This document shows positions 24,876 to 32,882 of a stretch of DNA of 43,750 nt, in pieces (position 1 is the first letter of the stretch; the number at the start of each line of letters is the position of its first letter). The notes beneath the pieces are model-generated. The model ran no database searches, was not told the DNA's origin, and saw nothing but the letters and a program-made list of their open reading frames with translations. The stretch is from NCBI GenBank assembly GCA_015521765.1, contig WANO01000059.1, positions 1 through 43,750 on the forward strand. The letters run 5' to 3'. This DNA is from Desulfurococcales archaeon. Its GTDB lineage: Archaea; Thermoproteota; Thermoprotei_A; Sulfolobales; AG1. The position numbers and the translations under genes are program-made.

Positions 24876-25512
24876 GGTAAAGATATGTGGAATCAGTAAC
24901 GTCGCAAATGCAGAGCTAGCCGAGAAGCTGGGTGCTGATTACGTGGGATTCGTGCTTGATGATTCTTCTCCTAGGGGTGTTGATCTGGCTAAGGCCTCAG
25001 AGATTAGCGGTGTTCTATCTAGATCTTCACCCGTAGCTGTAGTAACCAGGAAGACGTCGAGAGCGATTAATGCTGATGCGATCAGCGAGGTTGCGAGGGT
25101 TGTCCAGATACATAGTGGGTTGGTGACAGAGGCTGATGTTCTAAAATATGTTGAGGTGGGTGTGAGGATTATACCTGTATATATCTATAGGGAGGGTTTC
25201 ACTGATCTATCAAGGTTTATCGGGATTGCTAGGTTATTCAGTAGACATATAGAATTCATCCTGATTGATGCTCCCAAAAGCGTTAATAGAAGGTATAGCT
25301 ATAATCTGAAGCTCCCTATAGAGGTATACAGGTACTTCTGTAGCTCTATTAGGCCCTGTGGCGTTGCTGGTGGTATAGACGATAGCAATGTCTATGTCTT
25401 TAGAGGCGTTAAACCTGATCTTATTGATGTGAGTAGTGGTATCGAGATTTCTCCAGGTATAAAAGATCCGGTTAAAATGAGAAGGATTATAGAGGTGGCT
25501 AAAGCTGTATAG
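24868..25512 (+). CDS. trpF: Phosphoribosylanthranilate isomerase
   Basis: TrpF opens the ribose ring of phosphoribosylanthranilate. KICGISNV near the start carries the catalytic Cys, and GADYVGFVL, GVAGGIDDSNV and the end motif DVSSGIEISPGIKD complete the barrel's active site. The length of 214 residues is typical. The ATG start lies within the end of trpD, so translation is likely coupled. Confidence 0.95.
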   Translation: MAKVKICGISNVANAELAEKLGADYVGFVLDDSSPRGVDLAKASEISGVLSRSSPVAVVTRKTSRAINADAISEVARVVQIHSGLVTEADVLKYVEVGVRIIPVYIYREGFTDLSRFIGIARLFSRHIEFILIDAPKSVNRRYSYNLKLPIEVYRYFCSSIRPCGVAGGIDDSNVYVFRGVKPDLIDVSSGIEISPGIKDPVKMRRIIEVAKAV

Positions 25513-25522
25513 AGTTTCAAGC

Positions 25523-26881
25523 GTGGCCTATAGGATCCCTGACATATCATCTCTCATAGCTAAGATCCCAATACTCAAGAAACAGGGTTTAGTCCGTGAT
25601 ATAGCTATTTACTATTCAAGGAGCAGCGGTAACCATAGAGACTCTTGTGGCAACCTGATTATTGGTTTGGATTCTGAACTAAAGTATGTGCTGGGTCCCG
25701 ACGGTAGTCCCCATGTTTATGATGGGGATCTGGAGGTTTACGGTGATCCCTTCATAGACTTAAGATCTATAGCGTTTAAGGCATCAGGATTCAATAGATA
25801 TACTCCAGCATTGGGGTATGTCTCATATGAGTCCCTAGTATATAGTGAGCCCAGCCTAAAGAACAAGATACCATCAACAAGTGAGCCTCTAGCTATCTAT
25901 TTAATTCCAAAGATAGCTATAGAATACAACACCTGCACGGGCGGTGTCAGAATCGTGTATAGACATGGATGCTCGGACCATTTAAATAGGATCATGCTGG
26001 CTTTAGCGTCTCAGGAAGCAGGCTACGATCCAATCGAGGTCAAGCTAGTTAGACAGTCGCACTCTAGGTATGAGTTTATGGATATGGTTGAGAGGGCTAA
26101 AGAAAGGATCGTTGATGGCGAGATCTTTCAGATAGTGCTCTCAAGATTCAAGCTATATAGCTTCAAGGGTGATTTAGGTGTTTTACTGCTTAGGTTATCG
26201 TACCTTATGGATCACCTAATGTATCTCTACTATATCGATGTGGATTCCTACACCATAATTGGGGCTAGTCCAGAAACCCTGGTTAGAGGATACGGAAAGG
26301 TTGTTGAAACATACCCCATAGCTGGAACCCGTAGAAGGATTAGAAATCTAGAGAGTAGGATCTATAGACAGCTCGTATCGGACCCCAAAGAGAGAGCTGA
26401 GCACATGATGCTTGTTGATCTTGCGAGAAACGATCTGGGAAGAATAGCTGTTGCTGGAAGCGTTAGGGTCGAGAAACTGATGTATCCTCAGATACTGCCT
26501 AATGTGATCCATATAGTATCGAAGGTTGTTGGAAGGCTGCCTAAAAGCGATCTTTTGTTCGAGGCATTCAGACATCTCTTTCCAGCTGGAACAGTTACTG
26601 GAGCACCGAAACCTAGAGCCATGTATCTTATCGGCGAGTTTGAGAGGCATCCAAGAGGCGTCTATGCTGGGGCTGTGGGCTATGCGAGGAGAGATTATAT
26701 TGATTTCGCGATCGCCATCCGGACAGCTGTTGCGAAGGATGGCATCTTGAGGCTTCAGGCGGGTGCCGGTATAGTGTATGATTCGAAGCCTGGGCTCGAG
26801 TATTTGGAGACCGAGAATAAGATGAGGATTATTGAGAAGCTTCTGGGGGGTGGATCTATATATGAGGATAGCGTTAATTGA
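25523..26881 (+). CDS. trpE: Anthranilate synthase component I
   Basis: TrpE makes anthranilate from chorismate using ammonia delivered by TrpG. Chorismate-binding motifs are clear in the C-terminal half: ASPETLVRGYGKVVETYPIAGT, LVDLARNDLGR, FPAGTVTGAPKPRAM and YAGAVGY. At 452 residues it is on the short side for TrpE, as in other crenarchaea. The usual N-terminal feedback-inhibition region is reduced, so whether tryptophan inhibits it cannot be read with certainty. The start is GTG 25523, 10 bases after trpF. It overlaps trpG by 20 bases. Confidence 0.95.
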   Translation: MAYRIPDISSLIAKIPILKKQGLVRDIAIYYSRSSGNHRDSCGNLIIGLDSELKYVLGPDGSPHVYDGDLEVYGDPFIDLRSIAFKASGFNRYTPALGYVSYESLVYSEPSLKNKIPSTSEPLAIYLIPKIAIEYNTCTGGVRIVYRHGCSDHLNRIMLALASQEAGYDPIEVKLVRQSHSRYEFMDMVERAKERIVDGEIFQIVLSRFKLYSFKGDLGVLLLRLSYLMDHLMYLYYIDVDSYTIIGASPETLVRGYGKVVETYPIAGTRRRIRNLESRIYRQLVSDPKERAEHMMLVDLARNDLGRIAVAGSVRVEKLMYPQILPNVIHIVSKVVGRLPKSDLLFEAFRHLFPAGTVTGAPKPRAMYLIGEFERHPRGVYAGAVGYARRDYIDFAIAIRTAVAKDGILRLQAGAGIVYDSKPGLEYLETENKMRIIEKLLGGGSIYEDSVN

Positions 26882-27446
26882 CAACTATGACAGCTTTGTA
26901 TATAATATACTCCAGATGATTAAGAGTGTTGCTAACGTCGATATAGAGGTCTATAGGAACGATGAGATCGATCCGGAAAAGCTGGCCAATAGAGATCCAG
27001 ACGCGATAATAATCTCGCCCGGGCCAGGAAACCCAGCTAACCCCAATGATGTGGGTTACAGCATAGATATAGTAAAGGTGTTTTACCGCATAAAGCCTAT
27101 ACTGGGTGTGTGTCTTGGGCATCAGATTATTGGTTACGTCTTTGGTTCCGGGATCAGGAGGGCCTCAAGGATCTATCACGGAAAGACAAGCTTGATCAAG
27201 CACTTCAACGGCCCCTTATATAGGTATGTACCGAGGGTTTTCAGGGCTATGAGATATCATAGCCTAGTCATACATAACCCTCCAAGAGACCTTGTTGTCG
27301 ATGCTGTAAGCCTTGATGATGGAGAGATTATGGGTGTCCACCACTATAGGTATCCTGTATACGGTGTTCAGTACCACCCAGAGAGTATAGGCACGGATCT
27401 GGGTAAAAGGATACTTAAGACCTTCATAGAGATCGCGAAGAGGTGA
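26862..27446 (+). CDS. trpG: Anthranilate synthase component II (glutamine amidotransferase)
   Basis: TrpG hydrolyses glutamine and channels ammonia to TrpE. The class I amidotransferase triad is visible: Cys in GVCLGHQIIGY, and His/Glu in YHPESIG. The ISPGPGNP oxyanion loop is also intact. The track starts at 26832, but ATG 26862 gives the family N-terminus RIALIDNYDSFVYN and is preceded by GGGGGGTGG at a good distance, so I use it. The length is about 194 residues. Confidence 0.96.
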   Translation: MRIALIDNYDSFVYNILQMIKSVANVDIEVYRNDEIDPEKLANRDPDAIIISPGPGNPANPNDVGYSIDIVKVFYRIKPILGVCLGHQIIGYVFGSGIRRASRIYHGKTSLIKHFNGPLYRYVPRVFRAMRYHSLVIHNPPRDLVVDAVSLDDGEIMGVHHYRYPVYGVQYHPESIGTDLGKRILKTFIEIAKR

Positions 27447-28258
27447 TGCGTCTGAAAAGCTTCATAGCTGAACATAAGGAGTGGTATAGGAGCAAGGGGA
27501 TTCTAGAGCTACTGTCGAGGAGGAATAATTGCTTTATCTCTAACGGCGTGATGCACAGCTACTGGGAGAGGTTGTCTGACGCCATAGCTAGGGATAGAGT
27601 GAGGGGGAGAAAAACCATTATAGCCGAATATAAGAGGGCTTCACCATTAGAGATTATAAATCTACACTTACCCCTGAGAGACTTCTACCATGATGTAGCT
27701 GAACATGTATCTGCCTTCTCTATTCTGGTAGACCATATATGGTTTATGGGGTCCCCAACGGATATAGCTAGCTTGAGAACGCTTGGGTGGAAAGGGCCTG
27801 TATTGGCCAAGGGTTTTGTGTTCTATAGGGAGCAGATAGATCTCTATAGATCGTGTGGCGCATCAGCTGTGCTACTAATATATAGGGCTCTCGACCAGCA
27901 TGAGCTCGATCAGCTATACAGCTATGCCCTAGCCACAGGTATAGAGCCCCTGGTCGAGGTTAATACCCTGGGCGAGGCTCTAGAGGCTATAAATAGGCTT
28001 GAGCCCAGAATTCTAGGTGTCAATTCTAGGAATCTGGATTCCCTCGAGATCGATAGGGATCTCATGCTCTCTATCGTTAGCCGTATAAAGAGGGAGTATC
28101 CAGACATATATATAGTTGCTGAAAGCGGTGTTAGAAGCGTTGATGACCTCAAGAGATATATCGAGTCAGACGCTGATTCCCTGCTTATAGGAACGGCCCT
28201 CATGAGACCTGGAAGCTTTAGGGCCTCTATGCTGGATGCAATCTCTAGGTATAGCTGA
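27443..28258 (+). CDS. trpC: Indole-3-glycerol phosphate synthase
   Basis: TrpC closes the indole ring. The catalytic lysine is in IIAEYKRASP, the second Lys in VLAKGFVFY, and the Glu/Asn set in PLVEVNT, ILGVNSRNLDS and VAESGV is present. The 271 residues include the normal N-terminal extension helix. GTG 27443 overlaps the trpG stop; ATG 27446 is an alternative. It is the last gene of the operon, giving all activities from chorismate to tryptophan in one unit. Confidence 0.95.
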   Translation: MMRLKSFIAEHKEWYRSKGILELLSRRNNCFISNGVMHSYWERLSDAIARDRVRGRKTIIAEYKRASPLEIINLHLPLRDFYHDVAEHVSAFSILVDHIWFMGSPTDIASLRTLGWKGPVLAKGFVFYREQIDLYRSCGASAVLLIYRALDQHELDQLYSYALATGIEPLVEVNTLGEALEAINRLEPRILGVNSRNLDSLEIDRDLMLSIVSRIKREYPDIYIVAESGVRSVDDLKRYIESDADSLLIGTALMRPGSFRASMLDAISRYS

Positions 28259-28468
28259 CCTACTTAAGCTTTTAGTTCGCTACATGGATTAACAAATTAT
28301 GGGTGCGATGAAGAGGGTTAAAAGCGATGATCAGTGATTAACGCCCAGTGACTGAGCGTCCCACCCGGTATGTGCGAGTTGGAGCTGGAATTAATATTTG
28401 GTTATTGCCTGGGTAATTACCTCGTTGACCTCCTCTTAGTGGCTTGGGTGTTTTTCAACATCAATAAT

Positions 28469-28478
28469 GCTTATAAGC
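28469..28478 (+). promoter_or_regulatory. Palindromic TATA element of cdvA
   Basis: GCTTATAAGC is a perfect 10-base palindrome. As a TATA box it places the transcript start near 28498. That excludes ATG 28483 and leaves the GAGGT ribosome binding site at 28504-28508 in front of ATG 28513/28516. The rest of the 224-base gap after trpC (28259-28482) has no supported gene. It does contain two CAGTGA repeats 14 bases apart near 28334. Confidence 0.45.
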
Positions 28479-28515
28479 ATAGATGAAGGAGAGCTTTATC
28501 TTCGAGGTAGATATG

Positions 28516-29223
28516 ATGGTTCAAGTGGAAGATGTAGAGAAGTTTCTAGGATCAGAAGTGAGGGATCCATACGGAAGGGTTGTTGGAGTATTTGTCTCAT
28601 TCTACTCTGAAGTTGACGGCAATGTTACGGGTATAGAGCTGGTTAGGGGGGATGGTGCACCGATATATGTTGCTGGTGACAGGCTTGAGGTGACTCCAGA
28701 CACCCTGATAGTTATTCCGGAGTGGAGGATCGAGGCTGTTAGGGTGGAGAAGCAGCTTGACCGTGCTAGGAAGAGGGCTAGAGCTATAGAGGATCTATAC
28801 TCGAGCAAGGAGATAAATGTCCAGACATACGAGGAGATGAAGAAGAATATCGAGGTGACCATAAACAAGCTGAAGGAGAAGGCTAAGAACGTTAAGAACT
28901 TCCTCAGGAAGAGGCTCAACACGATCGAGGACGAGATACTGCATATAGATAAGGCCATAAACTACCTTAAGCTGGGGTACACCTCCGGCGAGGTCGTTGA
29001 GTCGAGATTCAAGACCGCTATAGACTCCCTGAGGTCGTCGAAGAACAGGTATGTTGAGGAGAAGAAGGATATTGAGAAGCATATAGAGCTTCTTGAGAAG
29101 CTCGAGAACGATGTTGGGTTAGCCCAGAAGATTGAGACTGTTGTTGAGCAGGCACAGCAGGCCCAGAGCCAGGAGAATGTTGCTGAGGCGCAGAAGCCTA
29201 TAGATGTTAGGGTTATAACTTAG
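28516..29223 (+). CDS. cdvA: CdvA, membrane-associated cell division protein
   Basis: CdvA binds membrane (and DNA) and recruits ESCRT-III at the division site of Crenarchaeota. The layout is diagnostic: an N-terminal PRC-barrel-like domain (SEVRDPYGRVVGVF), a long charged coiled coil over the middle two thirds, and a short C-terminal strand (PIDVRVIT) that in Sulfolobus inserts into the CdvB winged helix. The track starts at 28483, but the TATA palindrome and GAGGT at 28504 favour ATG 28516 (seven bases on; 28513 also possible). The length of about 235 residues is normal. It heads the cdv cluster, with a hairpin separating it from cdvB. Confidence 0.92.
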   Translation: MVQVEDVEKFLGSEVRDPYGRVVGVFVSFYSEVDGNVTGIELVRGDGAPIYVAGDRLEVTPDTLIVIPEWRIEAVRVEKQLDRARKRARAIEDLYSSKEINVQTYEEMKKNIEVTINKLKEKAKNVKNFLRKRLNTIEDEILHIDKAINYLKLGYTSGEVVESRFKTAIDSLRSSKNRYVEEKKDIEKHIELLEKLENDVGLAQKIETVVEQAQQAQSQENVAEAQKPIDVRVIT

Positions 29224-29234
29224 AGTATGCATTG

Positions 29235-29259
29235 ATACACCTCGCAGTCTGAGGTGTAT
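29235..29259 (+). promoter_or_regulatory. Hairpin enclosing the cdvB ribosome binding site
   Basis: ATACACCTC (29235-29243) and GAGGTGTAT (29251-29259) are perfect inverted repeats of 9 bases with a 7-base loop, in the 30-base gap between cdvA and cdvB. The 3' arm contains GAGGTG, the ribosome binding site six bases before TTG 29263. In RNA the stem would hide that site. In DNA the same palindrome could be an operator. It has no T-run, so a terminator is less likely. Confidence 0.6.
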
Positions 29260-29262
29260 GGT

Positions 29263-30306
29263 TTGTCTATAACCTACGGTGGTGAGGTTGGCCGTAGAAG
29301 CCTGATCTTTAGCTTCGGGGATATATTCGGTAGGATCTTCGGTAGAAGAAACACCGCAGTGAAGAGGGTATTGGAGAATGTACTCGCTGAATTGGAGATG
29401 AATAGCGATGTCATTGAGGAGGTTGCCCGAAAGCTCAGTAGGAGATATCAGGAGCTGCATACACAGGCTCTCAGAGCCGTTACCCAGAAGAATAATGCTA
29501 GGGCAACCATCTACGCTAATGAGATGACTGAGATAAAGAAGATCCTTAAGAGGTTAAAGGTGGCTTTGATATTTATAGAGCAGCTTAGACTGAGGATAGG
29601 GACCCTCAGCGAGCTAGATAAGGTGTCTCCATCGCTGGCCAACTTCCAGAAGTTGCTTGAGGTGCTTAAGCCGCAGATCGCACCCATAGTCCCCAACGTG
29701 GCTGTCTCGCTAGAGAGGGTTATGGCGGAGATAAACTCTCTTACGGGTGCGACGGCCTCTCCAGAACCTCAGGTTGTTGAGGAGATCAAGCCAGAGAGCA
29801 AGGAGGCTTCGGAGCTGCTTAAGCAGATAATCCTCGAGGCGGAGAAAAGCGTTAACGAGTCTCTCCCAGAGATGTTCCCGGAGCTGGCTAAGCATGTGTC
29901 TCTGAAGGAGGCCAACGATGACCTGGTTAACCTGCCTGATGACGTGTTCGCTGTTCAGACGGAGGTGCCCGCGGTTAAGCAGGGTCAAAGGATCGAGGAG
30001 AAGCAGAAGATTAAGCAGGAATCGGGATCTAGGCAGCAGGCGCAGAGGATTAAGATACCGCAGAGGGGTAGGGAGCAGAATAATAGGCAGGGGATAGCCG
30101 TGAAGGTTAAGGGTTCCGATATAGAGAAGGTGCTGATAGACTATATAACATCGAGAGGCGGGTTCCTGGATATAAATGACTTCATTAAGACCTACGGGTA
30201 CAGCAGGGAGGACGTTATGAACGCTCTGAACAAGTTGGCTAATAAGAAGATGGTTAATATAGTGAACTCCCCCTCACAGGATAATAGGAGTCTTGTCCCA
30301 GCTTAG
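29263..30306 (+). CDS. cdvB: CdvB, ESCRT-III division protein with C-terminal winged helix
   Basis: CdvB polymerises at mid-cell and, after remodelling by CdvC, allows constriction. The ESCRT-III helical core covers about the first 170 residues (SLIFSFGDIFGRIFGRR, then VARKLSRRYQELHTQALRAV). A long Gln/Lys/Arg-rich linker with RIKIPQRG, a possible CdvC-binding (MIM-like) site, follows. The C-terminal winged helix (IEKVLIDYITSRGGFLD and RKKMVN-like wing) is the known CdvA-binding domain. With about 347 residues it is clearly longer than the 260 or so of Sulfolobus CdvB, mainly through the linker. I prefer TTG 29263 over the track's GTG 29254 because GAGGTG lies six bases before it. Confidence 0.92.
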   Translation: MSITYGGEVGRRSLIFSFGDIFGRIFGRRNTAVKRVLENVLAELEMNSDVIEEVARKLSRRYQELHTQALRAVTQKNNARATIYANEMTEIKKILKRLKVALIFIEQLRLRIGTLSELDKVSPSLANFQKLLEVLKPQIAPIVPNVAVSLERVMAEINSLTGATASPEPQVVEEIKPESKEASELLKQIILEAEKSVNESLPEMFPELAKHVSLKEANDDLVNLPDDVFAVQTEVPAVKQGQRIEEKQKIKQESGSRQQAQRIKIPQRGREQNNRQGIAVKVKGSDIEKVLIDYITSRGGFLDINDFIKTYGYSREDVMNALNKLANKKMVNIVNSPSQDNRSLVPA

Positions 30307-30398
30307 CACTGGATCGTGGTGTTTTCTAGATTAACCCAGTCTGCTCTTTGTGTTTCTCTGTGGGAGTCCTAATCTACCTAGCCCAATAGGTGGTCAGA

Positions 30399-31553
30399 TT
30401 GTCTGGGTATGCGATAGCTATAATGGAGAGAATGGCTAAGGACTACGCCGATAAAGCCATCATGGCGGAGAGGCACGGCAAGTATGAGGAGGCGATCAAA
30501 AGCTATCGGAAGGCTGCGGATATTTTGAGAAAGATCCTTAGACTCGACCCATACAACAGGCTGAAGGAGACCTACATAGAGTTCATAAAGACATATGAAG
30601 ATAGAGCCAACTTCCTCGAGAAGAACCTAGAGAAGATCACGGTAAGCGACGAGAACCCCCATAAGGGTGGGGGTTCGACGGCTGACGTGGATATAAGTGA
30701 GTACATCAAAGAGCCGCCCAAAATAACCTTTGAGGATATAGTGGATCTCGAATCAGTCAAAAAGGAGCTCAAGAAATCCATCCTCTACCCGGTTAGGAGG
30801 CCTGACTTATTCATAAACAAGATCGGGTGGGCCAAGGGAATCCTCCTCTACGGCCCCCCAGGAAACGGTAAGACGATGCTCGCGGGGGCAGTAGCCAACG
30901 AGGTTAAGGGTGCGTTCATAACTGTTGATGCCGCAAACATAATGTCTAAGTGGCTTGGCGACGCCGAGAAGAACGTGCACAGGATCTTTGAGGCGGCAAG
31001 GACACTGGCCAGGCAGGGGACCCCCGTCATATTGTTTATAGACGAAGTTGACTCGCTTATGGGTGTTTTCTCAAGCGAGGTCGGTGGGGAGGTTAGGGTT
31101 AGGACACAGTTCCTTAAGGAGATGGATGGCATTCAGAGCAAGGGTGTTAGTGAGCTCATATTCGTTATTGGCGCCACCAACAAGCCCTGGGTTCTCGATC
31201 AGCCGTTCCTGAGGAGGTTTCAGAAAAGGATCTATGTACCCAACCCAAACAAGGAGGTGAGGAAGGCTATGTTTCAGCATTACCTGAGAAATATCAGGGT
31301 TGCTGAGGATATAGATCTCGATAAGCTGGCTGAGATCACCGAGGGCTACTCCTCCAGCGATATAGTCGATATAGTTAGGGAGGCCTACAACAGGGTTGTT
31401 GATGAGCTCTTCGAGAGCGGGATGATAGATGACGAGCCCAGACCCATAAGGTTTGATGATCTGTTGGAGGTTATAAAACATAGGAGGCCGAGCGTGTCGC
31501 CAGAGCTGATAAAGGCCTATGAGGACTGGGCAAGCAAGTTTGGAACGATATGA
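30399..31553 (+). CDS. cdvC: CdvC, Vps4-like AAA ATPase
   Basis: CdvC disassembles ESCRT-III polymers during division. The N-terminal MIT domain is a three-helix bundle (MAKDYADKAIMAERHGKYEEA through about residue 75), followed by one AAA cassette with Walker A GPPGNGKT (about 152), Walker B ILFIDEVDSL, and the arginine-finger region ATNKPWVLDQPFLRRF. The C-terminal Vps4 helix is present. The length is about 384 residues. The track starts at GTG 30390; TTG 30399 (MSGYAIAIME) after AGGTGGTC fits the family better. The 93-base gap from cdvB has no strong promoter, so cdvBC probably form one transcript. Confidence 0.95.
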   Translation: MSGYAIAIMERMAKDYADKAIMAERHGKYEEAIKSYRKAADILRKILRLDPYNRLKETYIEFIKTYEDRANFLEKNLEKITVSDENPHKGGGSTADVDISEYIKEPPKITFEDIVDLESVKKELKKSILYPVRRPDLFINKIGWAKGILLYGPPGNGKTMLAGAVANEVKGAFITVDAANIMSKWLGDAEKNVHRIFEAARTLARQGTPVILFIDEVDSLMGVFSSEVGGEVRVRTQFLKEMDGIQSKGVSELIFVIGATNKPWVLDQPFLRRFQKRIYVPNPNKEVRKAMFQHYLRNIRVAEDIDLDKLAEITEGYSSSDIVDIVREAYNRVVDELFESGMIDDEPRPIRFDDLLEVIKHRRPSVSPELIKAYEDWASKFGTI

Positions 31554-31569
31554 TCCTGGCTCGCTACGG

Positions 31570-32730
31570 CTATGTATGAATCTCTATAATGTCCCCATCC
31601 ATCAGAAGGTGATCCCCGCCAACACGCTCCCCAGGGTACTTGGCTGATGGCCCCCATATCTTTGCGTATTTGAATCCCCTATATAGATCTTTATGTATAA
31701 GCTTAGCCGCCTCAAGAACAGTTATCCTCCCCTTAACTATAAGAGGTTTTTTAGACACCTCCCCATTGGGTGGTTTAGTATATATCCTAACTATATTGAG
31801 CAGCTTAAACAACACATCCCCTAACCCATCTAGCCCCTCCCCCGTTAGTGCTGAGACACATAGAACTGGTATGTTGTTCCTGACCACCCTAGCTATCTTT
31901 TTGCAGTATGATCTGTCGGGATCCAGATCCAGCTTGTTGGCAACAACGATAGTCGGCTTATACATCACCACACCAAGGATCGATTCCTCGATATCGCTCA
32001 GGGTCACCTCCCCATAGATCTTTACATCAGCCTTATAGATCCTATAGGACTCCAGAAGCCTCCTAACATCATCGCTTGTACCGTCTAGAAGCTTTCCATA
32101 GTATATTACTCTAACACCTGGCGCATCCTGTGTTTTAGAGATCTCCACCATACCCCTAGGCCTAACCATCTTGATCCCCTCATTACTCAGCATCTCGGCT
32201 AGCTGCTTGAGCTGGAGGAGGGGGTTGTTTGATAGATCTACAACAACCATGATAGCATCAGCATTCCTGGCTAGCCCAATAACCCTTCTACTCCACACGT
32301 TTGATTCAGGCATTATGGAGGGTGTATCTATAAGCTGGAACTGGATATCCTGGTACTGAAGCATCCCCGGTTTAGGTAGCTTCGTTGAGAAAGGAATATC
32401 CGAGGGCTCAGCAGATGCGTTGGTAACCCTAGCCAGTATCGATGTCTTACCACTATTTGGGAGCCCAAGCATAACTATCTGTGCAGCTCCCTCCCTCTCG
32501 ATAAAGAACGAGGGACCTCCGGACCCCCGCTTCCTAGACTTTCTCTCCTCGATCTCCTCCTTGAGCTCCGCCATCCTCCTTTTAGCCCAGTACAGGAGGC
32601 CCTCCGTTCCCTTGTGTTTAGGTACAGCCGATATGAACTCCTTTAATGCCTGGAGCTTCTCTTCGGGGGTTCTGGCCTCCTGATACTTAGCGAATTTGGC
32701 TTTGGCTTCTTGAGGCAGGTTGGTTACCAT
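31570..32730 (-). CDS. DRG/Obg-type GTPase with C-terminal TGS domain
   Basis: This is the archaeal/eukaryotic DRG (Rbg) family of ribosome-associated GTPases. It has an N-terminal helical region (EARTPEEKLQALKEFISAVPKH), then G1 GLPNSGKTS near 95, G3 DTPSIMPE, G4 NKLD, G5 SALTG, and a C-terminal TGS domain ending GGDHLLMDGDIIEIHT. The 386 residues are normal. The family is thought to act in translation or ribosome function, from yeast and archaeal homologs. It is convergent with cdvC, with only 16 bases between the stops, and divergent from the binding-protein gene. Confidence 0.93.
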   Translation of the reverse strand: MVTNLPQEAKAKFAKYQEARTPEEKLQALKEFISAVPKHKGTEGLLYWAKRRMAELKEEIEERKSRKRGSGGPSFFIEREGAAQIVMLGLPNSGKTSILARVTNASAEPSDIPFSTKLPKPGMLQYQDIQFQLIDTPSIMPESNVWSRRVIGLARNADAIMVVVDLSNNPLLQLKQLAEMLSNEGIKMVRPRGMVEISKTQDAPGVRVIYYGKLLDGTSDDVRRLLESYRIYKADVKIYGEVTLSDIEESILGVVMYKPTIVVANKLDLDPDRSYCKKIARVVRNNIPVLCVSALTGEGLDGLGDVLFKLLNIVRIYTKPPNGEVSKKPLIVKGRITVLEAAKLIHKDLYRGFKYAKIWGPSAKYPGERVGGDHLLMDGDIIEIHT

Positions 32731-32882
32731 TTGTCGACCTTCCTCTAAAATAATTATGTTTTGGGGTTTTAGATTTGTGTGGCTTCTGCCTATGTGTATT
32801 ATATATGGATGGGTTATCCATATATTAATTAGGGAGGGAAGATAAATTAAGTAGATATACTAGGGTTGAGGGAGCTGATACT

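Noticed and set aside
28309-28365. Possible small RNA before cdvA (GCGATGA, CTGA and a GGGTG/CACCC stem)
   Set aside because: Box order is wrong, the C box deviates from RUGAUGA, and the stem is not adjacent to the D box. Two CAGTGA repeats here are too short to claim as operators.
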